A stretch of DNA of 64,000 nucleotides from Mixophyes australis (Eukaryota > Chordata > Amphibia > Anura > Limnodynastidae). This document shows, one piece after another, positions 1 through 11,136 of this stretch (within the stretch, counting starts at the first letter, position 1; the number at the start of each line of letters is the position of its first letter). The stretch covers positions 142,179,729 through 142,243,728 of the forward strand of contig JAVHZZ010000004.1 in assembly GCA_036250195.1 (NCBI GenBank). Reading direction: 5' to 3'. The translations under genes were made by a program, and so were the position numbers. The notes beneath the pieces are model-generated. The model saw only the letters and a program-made list of their open reading frames with translations, was not told where the DNA came from and searched no databases.

Positions 1-916
1 AGGCTATGGATTTTTGGAAGTCAGTCCTATCTGACGAGCAGACCACAGGGAAAGACCTATCTAAGGTGTTATGTAAAACTATATTAAAGTCATCTGTCAC
101 AACAACATCTACCTTTATAACTTGGAATAAGACGTTACCAAGCTTCATATAGAATTTTTGCTGATATTAAATATTCACTACCATGCATAAGAGATTCTTT
201 AATTTACCTATATGCATTAGATATCTAACTTCCTTTTCTTTACTGAGACCTATGAGCTGATAATTGATGTGTCTAGCAAGCAGTATTGCAACTTTCCACT
301 CCCTTTGTCTTGCATTGCATGCATGGAAAGTTAGAGGGTATGACATGGAATGCAACTTCTGATGTAAGCATTAGAGAAAATGGGTCTTCTGAAAGAATAC
401 AGGGCCTGCCGTCTCTTGTGTGAAATTGCTCTGCGCATGCTCATACTAAGTATATTTTACACCAGTGAAAGCAATTTTATGCAATTCCTGTCTGAACGCA
501 AATGACACTTCCAACTGCCTACGACTTGAACCTCGGAACGGGGGAGGGAGGGGGCGGACGCGTGTAGGGAAAGGACAGTAAGGGTGTGCCGAGGTTGAGC
601 CCACGCACATTTGTCAGATTCAAGTTCCGGGGGTCTCACTTGCACCACCTACTGGACAGGTGGAAGTGTCGACTGATAGTGATGACTGACACACATGCAT
701 TAAGAACATCGTGATTCATATATTTCATGTAAAAAAAAAAAATTAAATATTTTTAAAATATTTTAAATTGTATTTTTATTAATGATTATAGTATTAAGAG
801 TTGTTAATTTATATAATAGAATATTTGGGGGCATGCGTTCTTATGGGACTTTATATTCCACATATGCATTTTCGTATACTGCGGTCTGTTCTGTCTGTGT
901 GCATATGGCAGACATA
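1..916. other. No gene recognised; GC-rich anonymous segment
   Basis: No exon, RNA gene or recognisable element was found here. A GC-rich stretch at about 480-660 stands out from its AT-rich surroundings and looks like part of an interspersed repeat, but no terminal repeats were visible. A poly-A/AT-rich tract lies at about 730-830. Positions 909-916 (CAGACATA) are the left target-site duplication of the hAT element that follows. Confidence 0.5.
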
Positions 917-1154
917 CAGGGCCGCCGAGAGGGGGGGGGGGGGAGCGGGTACTAATTACCCGGGCCCGGGCATGGCAGGGGGCCCGGCCCAGGCGCCGAT
1001 GATTTTTTTTCTTATTTTTTTTTTTTTTTTTCAAAACGATATTTTTTTCTATTTTTTTCTTGGGCGGCGGCGGTGGGGCTCGGTCGTGGGGGGGGGGAAG
1101 CAGGGTAGTTAAAAAAAACAACAACATACTCACGTGATCGCGGCGCCGGCGTCC

Positions 1155-1262
1155 CTCCTCTCTGCTGCTCTGTGCTCCCATTCAGACTGTCTGAATGCCG
1201 GGTGTGACGTCATCATGTCACGCCCAGCATTCAGCCAGTCTGGAGCAATGGAGCACAGAGCA
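1155..1262. repeat. GC-rich palindrome with CRE octamer inside the hAT
   Basis: Imperfect inverted repeat of about 40 bp per arm: the left arm CTCTGCTGCTCTGTGCTCCC and the right arm ending in GAGCACAGAGCAGCAGAG pair. The turn contains TGACGTCA (1205-1212), the consensus cyclic-AMP response element. Comparable hairpins sit at the same place, just before a splice donor, in the elements starting at 49558, 55001 and 58798. Promoter function is inference only. Confidence 0.75.
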
Positions 1263-1285
1263 GCAGAGAAGACCAAGAGAGAAGA

Positions 1286-1296
1286 AAAGGTAAGTG
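1286..1296 (+). promoter_or_regulatory. Consensus 5' splice site (AAAAG|GTAAGT) in hAT
   Basis: The match to the vertebrate donor consensus is complete (exon end at 1289, GT at 1290-1291). It lies between the GC-rich palindrome and the tandem array. The same arrangement recurs in at least five other hAT elements in the window, which is why it is listed rather than treated as chance. Confidence 0.55.
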
Positions 1297-1329
1297 AAGG
1301 GAAGAAAACGGGGGGGGAGGGGAGGGGGT

Positions 1330-2560
1330 GGGCACAGAGGGGTTAAAAAACAGGGGTCAGCATGGCACAGAGGGGTTAAAAAACAGGGGTCAACATGGCA
1401 CAGAGGGGTTAAAAAACAGGGGTCAGCATGGCACAGAGGGGTTAAAAAACAGGGGTCAGCATGGCACGGAGGGTTTAAAAAACAGGGGTCAGCATGACAC
1501 AGAGGGGTTAAAAATAGGGGTCAGCATGGCACAGAGGGGTTAAAAAACAGGGGTCAACATGGCACAGAGGGGTTAAAAAACAGGGGTCAGCATGGCACAG
1601 AGGGGTTAAAAAACAGGGGTCAGCATGGCACGGAGGGGTTAAAAAACAGGGGTCAGCATGGCATGGAGGGGTTAAAAAACAGGGGTCAGCATGGCATGGA
1701 GGGTTTAAAAAACAGGGGTCAGCATGGCACGGAGGGTTTAAAAAACAGGGGTCAGCATGACACAGAGGGGTTAAAAATAGGGGTCAGCATGGCACAGTGG
1801 GGTTAAAAAACGGGGGTCAGCATGGCACAGAGGGGTTAAAAAACAGGGGTCAGCATGGCACAGAGGGGTTAAAAAACAGGGGTCAGCATGGCACAGTGGG
1901 GTTAAAAAACAGGGGTCAGCATGGCACAGTGGGGTTAAAAAACAGGCGTCAGCATGGCACAGAGGGGTTAAAAAACAGGGGTCAGCATGGCACAGAGGGG
2001 TTAAAAAACAGGGGTCAGCATGGCACAGTGGGGTTAAAAATCAGGGGTCAGCATGGCACATAGGGGTTTAAAAACAGAGGTCAGCATGGCACAGTGGGGT
2101 TAAAAAACAGGGGTCAGCATGACACAGTGGGGTTAAAAAACAGGGGTCAGCATGGCACAGTGGGATTAAAAAACAGGGGTCAGCATGGCACAGTGGGATT
2201 AAAAAACAGGGGTCAGCATGGCACAGTGGGATTAACAGGGGTCAGCATGGCACAGTGGGGTTAAAAATCAGGGGTCAGCATGGCACATAGGGGTTAAAAA
2301 ACAGGGGTCAGCACGGCACAGAGGGGTTAAAAAACAGGGGTCAGCATGACACAGTGGGGTTAAAAAACAGGGGTCAGCATGGCACAGTGGGATTAAAAAA
2401 CAGGGGTCAGCATGGCACAGTGGGATTAAAAAACAGGGGTCAGCATGGCACAGTGGGATTAAAAAACAGGGGTCAGCATGGCACAGAGGGGTTAACAGGG
2501 GTCAGCATGGCACAGAGGGGTTAAAAAATGGGGGCAGCATGGCACAGTGGGGTTCAAAAG
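1330..2560 (+). repeat. 33-bp minisatellite, about 37 copies
   Basis: The unit contains the motif GGGGTTAAAAAACAGGGGTC followed by AGCATGGCACAGA, 33 bp in all. Copies are 85-100 percent alike, with recurring variants (CACAGAG versus CACAGTG, GGATTA for GGGTTA, and some copies short of A residues). Because 33 is a multiple of three, the array is open in more than one frame and gives long apparent peptides with an 11-residue period; these are not genes. The array decays at its right edge (2520-2600) into single diverged units. Confidence 0.95.
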
Positions 2561-2791
2561 GGGGAGGCATGGCACAGTGGGATTGAAAAAGGGGGGGGGA
2601 GCAGCAAGGTGAAGGGGGCAAAAGCAGCATGGAGGGCGCAGTGTGATCATAAGGCATGGCGATGATGAAGAGGCACATTATTGTAATATTGGAGCTGGAG
2701 GAAGGCCTAATTATTAATTGTGGGTGGTATTGATTAAACGCCAGGGTTGTTTGTAATTATCTAAATGTAGCCATTTTTTTTATCAAAATAG

Positions 2792-2870
2792 GGCCCCCAG
2801 CATTCCAGGATCCAGACAAGTCGCAACTAAAGAAACATGCAGCCACAGGTGGTGAAAGTGAGAAGAACAG
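2792..2870 (+). other. Exon-like block of hAT (79 bp)
   Basis: A pyrimidine-rich tract and AG end at 2791, and AACAG|GTAGGA (a good donor) follows 2870. The third frame is open throughout and lysine-rich (reads PPAFQDPDKSQLKKHAATGG before continuing). The same block with the same open frame and length occurs at 48561-48639, and an 84-bp version occurs on the minus strand at 19187-19270. It is probably an internal exon of the ancestral element, maybe the N-terminal basic region of a transposase; that identity is not proven. Confidence 0.6.
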
Positions 2871-3244
2871 GTAGGAGAGAGCAGGACAGTATGTGAAATG
2901 TTGTGATTCTAGTAGGCACAATGGCAATTTTTGGCGAGTGTTGTGCCCAATGTAAGGTGCAGGCCAAGACTGAACTCTTTGTGTACACACTGCATTCTTT
3001 GTATACTACACTGTGGTGCTAGATGTCCTGAAAGTCAGGAGTGCTTGGACATATGTGACGCTCCGGCGAATTGAGAGCCTAGTGATTTTGATGTGTTAGC
3101 CACGCCCCAACTGCGCATTTGGGGCCCCGAAATGCATGACCACACCTCTGATTTTGTTTTTAGCATACTCGACTATAAGGGGGGGCCCCATGAATTTGTT
3201 GTACCGGGGCCCCATGAATTCCTCTTGGCAGCCCTGCAGACATA

Positions 3245-3974
3245 TTCAGAGAATACTTATACCCATACTGAAATGGAAGTAATTCTTGTGATCCGCTTGT
3301 ACTTGAATACGGACGGATGTGTGTGCAAGTTACATTCACATAGCGTTCCAAGATGAATCAGACCCTCTATGTTTCCATTTACTAATTTCAAGGATTCAAA
3401 TAGTTTGTTTTTTGAGGGCTGCTAACCCTTTAATATTGTGCAAGCAAGCTATCAGAAGGTGAGAGAAAGAAAGGATATCTAAAACAATTACTTCAGATAT
3501 GAGTTCAACTTTTAACATATGCAGACCTTGTTAAAGCTAGAACAGGAGTCTAACGTTGTGTGTAGAGAAGGGAAATTGAGAAGATTAGGGAACGGTCTGG
3601 GTAGGCATAACTAGTGCTGTGTGCATTAGCCTGGCATGCTGGCAAATGGAAAGGGGAGTTGTGCAAAAAGCATCAATGTGCCGGCTTTGGGCTCTGAGCT
3701 GAAAGTGGGTCTGGCAAGCCTACGAGGGGCATCAGAGATCGGTTGATAAGGGAAAAATATTCTCTGCCCTTGGATTGCTCAAATTCAAAAAATTTAGAGT
3801 ATGTTGTATAGTGTGGGTCTCTGTCTCCATACATGTTTAGCACGGGTATAAGGTAAGGGGCGAGAATCTGTGGTTATTATGGGCAGCATGTATTAAGAGT
3901 GCATTATTAAAGGTTCATTAAAGGTTAACATTTAAAATACCAAAAGTCTTTCAATATGAAATTCCAGATATATA
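3245..3974. other. No gene recognised
   Basis: About 0.7 kb of anonymous sequence between two transposons. No exon with flanking splice sites, no inverted repeat and no tandem array was seen. It is probably old intronic or intergenic DNA. Confidence 0.5.
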
Positions 3975-5073
3975 CACTATATGGACAAAAGTATTTGGCC
4001 ACACCTGTTAATTATTAAATTGAGGTGTTTCAATCAGGCCTGTTACCAGAGGTGTATAAAATCAAGCACCTGGCCATGCAGTCTCCACTTGCAAACATCT
4101 GTGATACAAATTGGGTTGTTCTGAAGAGCTCAGTAACTTCAACCGTGGTACTGTGATAGGATTCCACCTTTGCAATAAGATGGTTCGTGAAATTTCATCC
4201 CTGCTGGATATTCTACGATCATCTCTAAGTGATATTATTACAAAGTGGAAGCGTTTAGGAACAATAGCCATGAAGCAGAAGACCACGTAAAATCACAAAG
4301 CCGGGTCAATGGCTGCTAATTCGCATGGTGTGGAAAAGTCACCAACATTCTGCTGAAGAGTTCTGAACTGCCACTGGCATTAACGTACGCATAAAGCTGT
4401 GCGGCGGGAGCTTAATGGAATGGGTTTCCATGGCCGAGCAGCTACATGCAAGCCTCACATCACCAGGACCAATACCAAGCATCAAATGGAGTAGTGTAAA
4501 GCACATCAACACTGGACTGTGGAGCAGTAGAAACGTGTTCTGTGGAGTGACAAATCATGATTCTCTGTTTGGCAGTCAGATGGGCTAGTCTGGGTTTGCC
4601 TGGAGAACGTAACCTTAGTGCTTCAGCATACCAAGTCATTTTGGACAATGCTATGCTTCCAAATTTGTGGCAACAGTTTGAGGACATTTCTTTTCCATCA
4701 TGACTGTGTCCCAGTGCACAAAGCAAGGACTACAAAGATATGGTTTGATGAGTTTGGTGTGGAAGAACTTGACTGGCCCACACAGAGCCCTGACCTCAAC
4801 ACCATGGCATGAACTAGAATGGAGATTGCAAGCCAGGCCTTCATGTTCATCATCAGTGCGTATACCTCATAAATGCTCTACAGAATGGATAGGCACAAAC
4901 TTCCACAGAAAAACTCCAACATCTCGCGGAAAGCCCACCAAGAAGAATGGAAGCTGTTATCGCTGAAAAAAGGGGGCCAACTTCATATTAAAGTATATGT
5001 ATTTGAATACAATGCCATTACAGTCCCTGTTGCTGTAATGGTCAAGCCTCCGAATACTTTTGTCCATATAGTG
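3975..5073 (+). mobile_element. Degenerate Tc1-like (Tc1/mariner) transposon
   Basis: The ends CACTATATGGACAAAAGTAT and its complement (ATACTTTTGTCCATATAGTG) are perfectly matched and flanked by TA, the target of this superfamily. Length of about 1.1 kb is short for a full Tc1 element (about 1.6 kb). The interior on the plus strand keeps broken transposase pieces: a segment at 4618-4812 with an HDCVPVHKA motif around the second catalytic aspartate and DWPTQSPDLN before the expected glutamate. The frame is broken by several shifts and stops, so the copy is dead. Confidence 0.9.
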
Positions 5074-5169
5074 TATATAAGTCAACATGAGAGATATATA
5101 TTAAACAGGGGGACCAACAGAAAATTCTGACTGTAAGTAGATAGAGCAATCTGTTACTGAGACCATGCA

Positions 5170-5600
5170 TGTCGAACAGTATGTTGTCTCCCGGATGCTA
5201 GGGCTTGGCATATTGCGGATCGGGTGGACAGATTGTTGGGAGGGGCTGGGAATGACCCAGTGGTTTTGGTGCATGTTGGCACCAATGACTGAATTAGAGG
5301 AAGATGGGATGTCCTAAAGATTGATTTCAGGGACATAAATCGCAAATTTAAGGTAAGGACATTTAAGGTAGTATTTTCGGAAATACTGCCTGTGCCACGC
5401 GCTAGTCCAGGGAGGCAGCGGGAGATTAGGGAGGTAAATGCGTGGCTAAAAGATTAATGTAGGAAGGAGGGTTTTGGATTCTTAGAGCACTGGGCTGATT
5501 TCTCGGTCAGTTGCCGTCTTTATTGTCGAGATGAATTGCACTTGAATGAGGAGGGGGCTGCTGTGCTAGGGGAGAGGATAGTTAGAAGGTTCTAGGAGAT
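5170..5600 (+). pseudogene. CR1 ORF1 C-terminal esterase-like domain, broken
   Basis: In forward frames the motif VLVHVGTND (about 5255-5290) and a downstream RDELHLNEEGAAVLGERIV block (about 5530-5582) are visible. These are the SGNH-hydrolase-like blocks found at the end of ORF1 in many CR1/L2 LINEs, containing the Asn-Asp and His active-site regions. Stop codons interrupt the frame, for example just after the TND motif. The N-terminal half of ORF1 was not recognised upstream, so the element may be 5'-truncated. Confidence 0.7.
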
Positions 5601-5779
5601 TTTAAACTAGGCTTTGGGGGGAGGGGCAAGCAAGTATTTATGGGATAGACATTGAGAGTAGTAAGGAGGAATTTAACAAGAGTCAAGGGGGTGGAGAGTG
5701 GGGAAAGGGAAGCATAGCCAATAAGGAGAGGTCTTTTTTTAAAGCAAAAAGAAATACCTAAGGGAGGCAATAGACTTAA

Positions 5780-6440
5780 GTGTATGCTTGCAAAAGCAAG
5801 AAGCCTGACAAGTAAAATGGGGGAGTTAGAATTAGTAGCAATGAATGAGCAGTATGATATTATAGGTATTACGGAGACCTGGTGGGATGATACACATGAC
5901 TGGGCAGTCAACTTTGAAGGCTATATTCTCTTAAGGAGGTATAGGGTAAATTAAAGGTGAGGAGGAGTATGTTTTTATATTAAGCCAGAGTTAAAGCCAA
6001 GTATTCAGGAAGTTATTTAAGAGAATATTGGTGATAATATAGAGGCATTGTGGGTGGAAATACCCAGTGGAAGAAAAAGTTCAGAGAAGTTGCTGATAGG
6101 GATATGCTATAAACTGCCAGATATTGGTATGATTGATGAAGCCCAACTTCTACAGCAAATTGAAAAGGCTACACAACTAGGTCAAATTTTAATTATGGGG
6201 GATTTTAATTACCTGGACATTGATTGGAGTACTGAGACCTTGCGGTACAGCTAGGGAAAATAGGTTTCTGAGCACGCTAAAAGACCATTACATGTCCCAA
6301 TTAGTAGAGGAACCAACTAGGAACCGGACTATACTGGACCTAGTAATAACAAATAATGTAGACGTAATATCAAATATTCAAGTAAAGGAACACTTGGAAA
6401 CAGTGATCATAATATAGTCTCATTTGAAATTAGTTTCCAA
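5780..6440 (+). pseudogene. CR1 ORF2 endonuclease region, broken
   Basis: Translation shows a start block with KARSLTSKMGELELVAMNEQ, then YDIIGITETWWDDTHDW with the conserved catalytic ITETW glutamate. Further on is ILIMGDFNYLDIDW with the GDFN motif of the exonuclease-endonuclease-phosphatase fold. Function in an intact element is nicking of target DNA to prime reverse transcription. Stops near 5950, 6020 and 6255 and frame changes show decay. Confidence 0.85.
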
Positions 6441-6479
6441 AAACAACATTATAAGGGATCAACTAGGACTTTAAACTTT

Positions 6480-9050
6480 ATAAAGTCAAATTTTAATATG
6501 CTAAAGGAGTCTATAAAGTGCATAGACTGGGATAAAGTTTTTGAAAGAAAAATTACGGAAGAAAAGTGGGCTGTCTTTAAAATGCTGTTGGAAACATACA
6601 CGTATAGGTTCATTCCTATAGGAGATAAATGTGAAAGAATTAATTCTAAACCAATGTGGCTAAATAAAAAGGTAAGGGAAGAAATGCAAAGGAAGAAGCA
6701 TGCATTTAAATTGTTTAGGTCTGAAGGGTCTGAGGAGTCCTTCTGTAGGTACAAGGAATGTAATAAAACATGCAAAAAGAAAATTAGAGTGGCTAAATTA
6801 GAAAATGAAAAAAAAGTTGCAAAAGACAATCCCCTAAAAGTTTTTTAAGTATATAAATGGAAAAGGATTAAAAAAGATAATATAGGACCCCTAAGAAGTG
6901 AGATGGGTGAATTGATAAATGATACTAAGGAAAAAGCAGAGGTATTAAACACTTTTTTTCTTCAGTATTTACTAGAGAAGAACAAATGGTAGGAATAATT
7001 CATAAAACAGAAATTAAATTGTACAATTAATTAATACTTAAAGTTTAGCTCTTATACAGCTAAACTTAAAAATAGCTAGACCACGATTCTTAATTTTCAT
7101 AGATTCAATCTCATCGGGCTCAGCACCAAGGGATTCGCGAATAGCAGATGTGATGCCATTGTTTAAAAAGGAGATGAGATCACAACCAGGGAATTATAAA
7201 CCTGAAGCCTGACATCAATAGTGGGGAAACTACTGAAAGCTATATTAAGGGATAGTATTTAGGAGTACTTGGTGCGAAATAAGATTATTTGTGGGAATCA
7301 GCATGGATTTGTGAGGGATAGGTCATGTCAAACTAAACTTATTCGTTTTTTGCATACTTGCCAAGTTTTCCTCGTTTTCTTCAGGGCGATCCTGGGGGAG
7401 GTGGGCATGCAGGGGCGAGGCGTGACGAATCGCATCATTTTGCCCCCGCCCCTTAAACGATCATTACAATTTTGGCCAGTTACGGCAGGGAGCAAGGCTA
7501 AGATGACGCAATATTTGCGGAATTAGGCCCTGCCCCCCGCCACTTATCTATTGTGGGGTGAGAACTGGGAGGTTGCCCTGCTCTCCCAGGAGCCCGGGAG
7601 GTCTCCTAGAAATGCGGGAATCTCCCGGACATTCCGGGAGAGTAGGCAACTATGTGTTAAAGAAGAGCAACTAATGAATCTCTAGAGACTGAAGTGTCTT
7701 TTACATTTCTGTCTCCATTACTGAAGTCATGTTGTCTTACCTGTCAGTCTTTGATTAAATCTTGGTCTCCATGAAAATGGCCACCTCTATAGGCATCAAT
7801 ACTTAGACATAGGACACAATTTCTGAACAGTGTCATCATGCCACAGATGGCGAAGCCAACCACGTCTTGTACTGGCTCAGCATCAGGGAGAATGCCAGAC
7901 TCTTCAGGGAGTGAGGGATATCACCCCTATTTCAGGGAGTCTCCCTGACATTCAGGGAGATTTGGCAAGTATGAGTTATTGGGAACTTAGACCAGGACAG
8001 CACAGTAGATGTGGTCTACTTAGATTTTGAAAAGACCATTTACATAGTGCCACACAAGAGGTTGGTTTACCAAAATAAGAGAACTGGGCATAGGAAACAA
8101 CATTTGTACTTGGATCGAAAACTGGTTAGAGAATAGGGAACATAGAGTTATGATAAATGGAACAAAAGTTTTAAGTGGAGTACCTCAAGGTTCCGTGCTG
8201 GGGCCACTCCTTTTTAATATATTTATGAATGACCTTATTGATGGTTTAGAGAGTAAAGTTTCCATTTTTGCAGATGACACTAAACTCTGTAAAGTAATAA
8301 AATCATAGCAAGATGTAGTTTCTCTACAGAGGGACTTAAATAAACTGGAGGATTTCGCGGCCAAATTGAATATGAGGTTTAACATAGATAAATGTAAGGC
8401 TATGCATTTAGGGATCAAAAACAAGCATGCAATCTATAAATTAAATGGGATTAATTTAGGAGAATCTATAATGGAAAAGGATTTGGGAGAACTCGTAGAC
8501 AGTAGACTAAGCAATAGTGCTCAATGTCAAGCAGCAGCTGCAAGGGCAAATAAAGTATTGGCATGCATAAAAAGGGTCATAGATGCAAGGGAAGACAGTG
8601 TAATTTTGCCACTGTATAAATCAATGGTAAGAGCTCATCTTGAATATGGATTACAGTTCTGGGCACCACTCTATAAAAAAGATATTATGAAACTAGAAAG
8701 GGTTCAGAGAAGGGCGACAAAATTGATAAAGTGTATGGAGTCATTAAGTTATGAGGAAAGGTTAGCCAGTTTAGGCATGTTTACTTTAGAAAAGAGGCAT
8801 CTAAGAGGAGATATGATTACTATGTACAAATACATTAGGGGCAATACAGAGAACTTTCATGGGAACTTTTTACCCTAAAGACTATACACAAGACAGAGAG
8901 GATTAGAGGAGAGGAAGTTTCACAACCAGCCAACGAAGGGGTTCCTTACAGTAAGGGCAGTCAAGATATGGAATTCACTGCCAGTGAAGGTTGTGATGGC
9001 AGATTCAATAGATATGTTTAAGAAAAGGTTTAAGAAAGGTTAGACAATTT
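6480..9050 (+). pseudogene. CR1 ORF2 reverse transcriptase and C-terminal region, broken
   Basis: The N-terminal thumb-proximal part is open at 6498-6848. The palm motifs follow: NQHGFVRDRSCQTKL at about 7300-7340, then after the nested insertion VYLDFEK (8015-8035), [15 protein letters not shown] (8175-8220) and FADDTKL (8265-8290), which holds the catalytic aspartate pair. A long open stretch, 8366-8878, covers the C-terminal region with LGELVDSRLS, LPLYKSMVRAHLEYGLQFWA and LERVQRRATKLI, all typical of CR1. Frame changes and stops (for example at 8305) show the copy is a pseudogene, though much better preserved downstream than upstream. Confidence 0.92.
7353..7973. mobile_element. Nested palindromic DNA element(s) with CATACTTGCCAA ends
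   Basis: The outer ends CATACTTGCCAAG and CTTGG-side complement (TTGGCAAGTATG) are inverted. An internal boundary at about 7640-7652 (GGCAACTATG) suggests either a composite or two adjacent copies. The stretch interrupts the CR1 reverse-transcriptase frame between the QTKLIRFL and VYLDFEK motifs, so it inserted later. Related pieces occur at 38667-38705 and 54159-54376, all sharing the motif CTCCCGGACATTCCGGGAGA or variants of it. No coding capacity. Confidence 0.75.
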
Positions 9051-9275
9051 TTAGTGGAAAAGTGTATCCAGGGATACAACCGTTAATTAAAAGGAAGGAT
9101 AGTAGTGGATATAGGGAAAAATAGGACTGCAATATTGAGTCTGGAGGGATTTTTCCCGATTAAAACAGATTGGCGGTTGCTTAATCTGGATCCATTTCAA
9201 ATATAAGCGAGGGATCGCAGGAGATTCAAAATAGGTTGAACCTGAGGGACTGGTGTCTTTTTTCAACCTCATCAG

Positions 9276-9840
9276 GTAGGTAACGGCCGGACGCCAAAAT
9301 ATTTACTATTGCACCCCGGCAATCAGTGTAGTCGGGTGCGCGCTACAGCCTGTGGGCTGATTAATCAGCTATGATTTACTACCTTGTGTCTGGAGGGGAT
9401 TCAGGGCAAAGCCCTGATTGGCTGCCATTAGTATTTAAGGCAGGGAGGGCTTAGCCCTGCCTATTATAGCGTGGACTTACCCTGTAGCTGACCTGCACTT
9501 GTTCTGTTCCTGCTTGTCCCAGTTCCTGTGACCTCTGCCTGTACCTTGGACCTTGCCTTCTTGCCTGTGACCCTGACCCTTGGCATGTTATCAGGCCATT
9601 CTACCTTGCTTGTGAGCCCTGACCTCAGCCTACGTCTGACCATACGTTATCATCCACTCAGCTTCCTCTGGCCTGCCGCTGCGGTATTAAATAATGAACA
9701 TGCACTACGCTTAGAGTTAAGTCCTGGGGGCATCCGAGTACCTGTGAGCACATAAAGCTCTATGGGAAAGACGGCTGCTAAACGTGAAGACCTCTGTCAT
9801 CTGTTCTGCAAGTTAGTTATCAAAGCGGCAGCCTAACACA
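9276..9840 (+). mobile_element. Ty3/gypsy-type LTR fragment
   Basis: This stretch shares GGTAACGGCCGGACGCC, CAGCCTGTGGGCT, GCCCTGATTGG and a TATTTAAGGCA TATA-like box in the same order with the solo LTR on the minus strand at 56546-57333. It belongs to the same LTR family but lacks the first bases, because it starts directly at the CR1 tail. After the TATA-like box the sequence is CT-rich and repetitive, as is usual for these LTRs. No TSD could be defined. Confidence 0.7.
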
Positions 9841-10060
9841 ATTAAATCCTTTTTATGCTTAAAATCTAAGTTAGCTGTCTGGAGGCAATTACTTGGCACC
9901 CAAACACACAGCACTGACTGAAAGTCTGCTACCAGAGTTAATTCCCTGGCTAGTCTGGTCACAATGTAATTTTAAAACAGAATATATACACAGATATATA
10001 TCTGTCTCGATATACATATATCTATCGAAATACTTATACATACATATATCTATCGGACTA
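9841..10060. other. No gene recognised
   Basis: Anonymous sequence leading into a microsatellite. Long apparent frames crossing it exist only because the adjacent TA/CA repeats lack stops. Confidence 0.4.
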
Positions 10061-10066
10061 CTTATA

Positions 10067-10245
<179 letters not shown>

Positions 10246-10957
10246 TGAGTCTATAAATCTTGAATCATCTGACTGATTTTCACATAAAACACAATGGGTT
10301 CCAATATTCTTTTGATTGTGTATTATTGATATTAAGGTGGTACTAAACCACAAATATAAGGACACTAAATAAACAGTGTCAGAAGTGTATGATAATTCAT
10401 TTGTATGCAGTAAACAAACTTCTGTAGCATACATTCCTGTTAGTATGAAAGCTTGTGCTTTGATTCAGGACAGTGACTCGGTTATTGTACAGATTTCTGA
10501 ATGATCTCCTGAGTAAATATAACTGTTCTATAATACATCTTCTTCTACATCAAGATGTACAGATACCTTTCAGAAAAGTAAACATACATTTGTTATCAAC
10601 CATTGTATAGAGATATGTATTTGTAGGCAGTGATTAGAGCATAGAGAAATTTTTGAAAGTTCTTCTGGGCACCCGAGTGAGAAGGGCAACCTCCTGCATC
10701 CAGCCCACTTCGTTAGTGAAGTGGGTGGGGATGGGGTTAATCGTGGCATACTAACCAAGTCCCCAGTTGTAATAGGCTGAAATTGGTATAGTTTGACAGA
10801 GGGACGGAGCCAGGATGACAAGAATTGCGCGCCCACGCGCCCAGTACGTGGCAGCTTTGGAGATCTCCCGGAGGAGAAATCTCCAACTTGGCAAGAATGG
10901 ATTAGAGTGTTCCACATCTATGCTTACACTTATATGCTGTGGAATAAAAGTAGACAT
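10246..10957. other. No gene recognised
   Basis: Anonymous intronic or intergenic sequence. A segment at 10640-10920 is moderately GC-rich and contains short inverted motifs (GATCTCCCGGAGGAGAAATC around 10860), but no element boundaries were found. Confidence 0.4.
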
Positions 10958-11136
10958 AGGGGTAAATGTATTAAGCATCAGTTTCTTCAAGTCGCGGGAT
11001 ATCGGCAACTTTGCAGAGGAAATTTAAAATTGCTCTCAAGTTTTGCCTTGGAAGTCATTGTCGCTTTAAATTTCCCTTGCAAAGATGCTGATATCAGTGA
11101 TTTGCAGAAACCAATGTTTAATACATTTATCCCTAA
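10958..11136. mobile_element. Palindromic MITE (GGGGTAAATGTATTAA ends)
   Basis: Two arms of about 75 bp are inverted copies: AGGGGTAAATGTATTAAGCA at the left and the complement of TTAGGGATAAATGTATTAAA at the right. Inner matching blocks include AAATTTAAA and GATATC/GATATCAG. This foldback structure without coding potential is typical of a miniature DNA transposon. The TSD is not clear. Confidence 0.75.

Larger units (their letters stand above)
917..3236 (+). mobile_element. Non-autonomous hAT element carrying a 33-bp minisatellite
   Basis: The ends are short inverted repeats, CAGGGCCGCCGAGAGG at the left and the complement of CAGGGCTGCCAAGAGG at the right. An identical 8-bp duplication CAGACATA flanks both sides (909-916 and 3237-3244), the hallmark of hAT transposition. 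Inside, in order: poly-T and G-rich tracts, a GC-rich palindrome with a CRE octamer (1155-1262), a consensus splice donor at 1289/1290, a 33-bp tandem array, a polypyrimidine-AG acceptor and a 79-bp exon-like block (2792-2870). No transposase domain remains, so movement must have relied on a transposase supplied in trans. Family name unknown; hAT assignment is from TIR and TSD only. Confidence 0.9.
5110..9275 (+). mobile_element. Decayed CR1-type LINE
   Basis: A nearly full-length non-LTR retrotransposon on the plus strand. It keeps in order an esterase-like end of ORF1 (about 5170-5600), an apurinic-type endonuclease (about 5780-6440) and a reverse transcriptase plus C-terminal region (about 6480-9050). 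The tail near 9230-9275 (GGACTGGTGTCTTTTTTCAA) has no poly-A, as expected for CR1. Many frameshifts and stops show it is inactive. A 621-bp DNA element (7353-7973) is inserted in the reverse-transcriptase region, and internal deletion is likely around 6950-7130. Confidence 0.9.

Noticed and set aside
1294..2063. GLKNRGQHGTE-repeat proteins
   Set aside because: Artefact of a 33-bp tandem repeat divisible by three, within a transposon.
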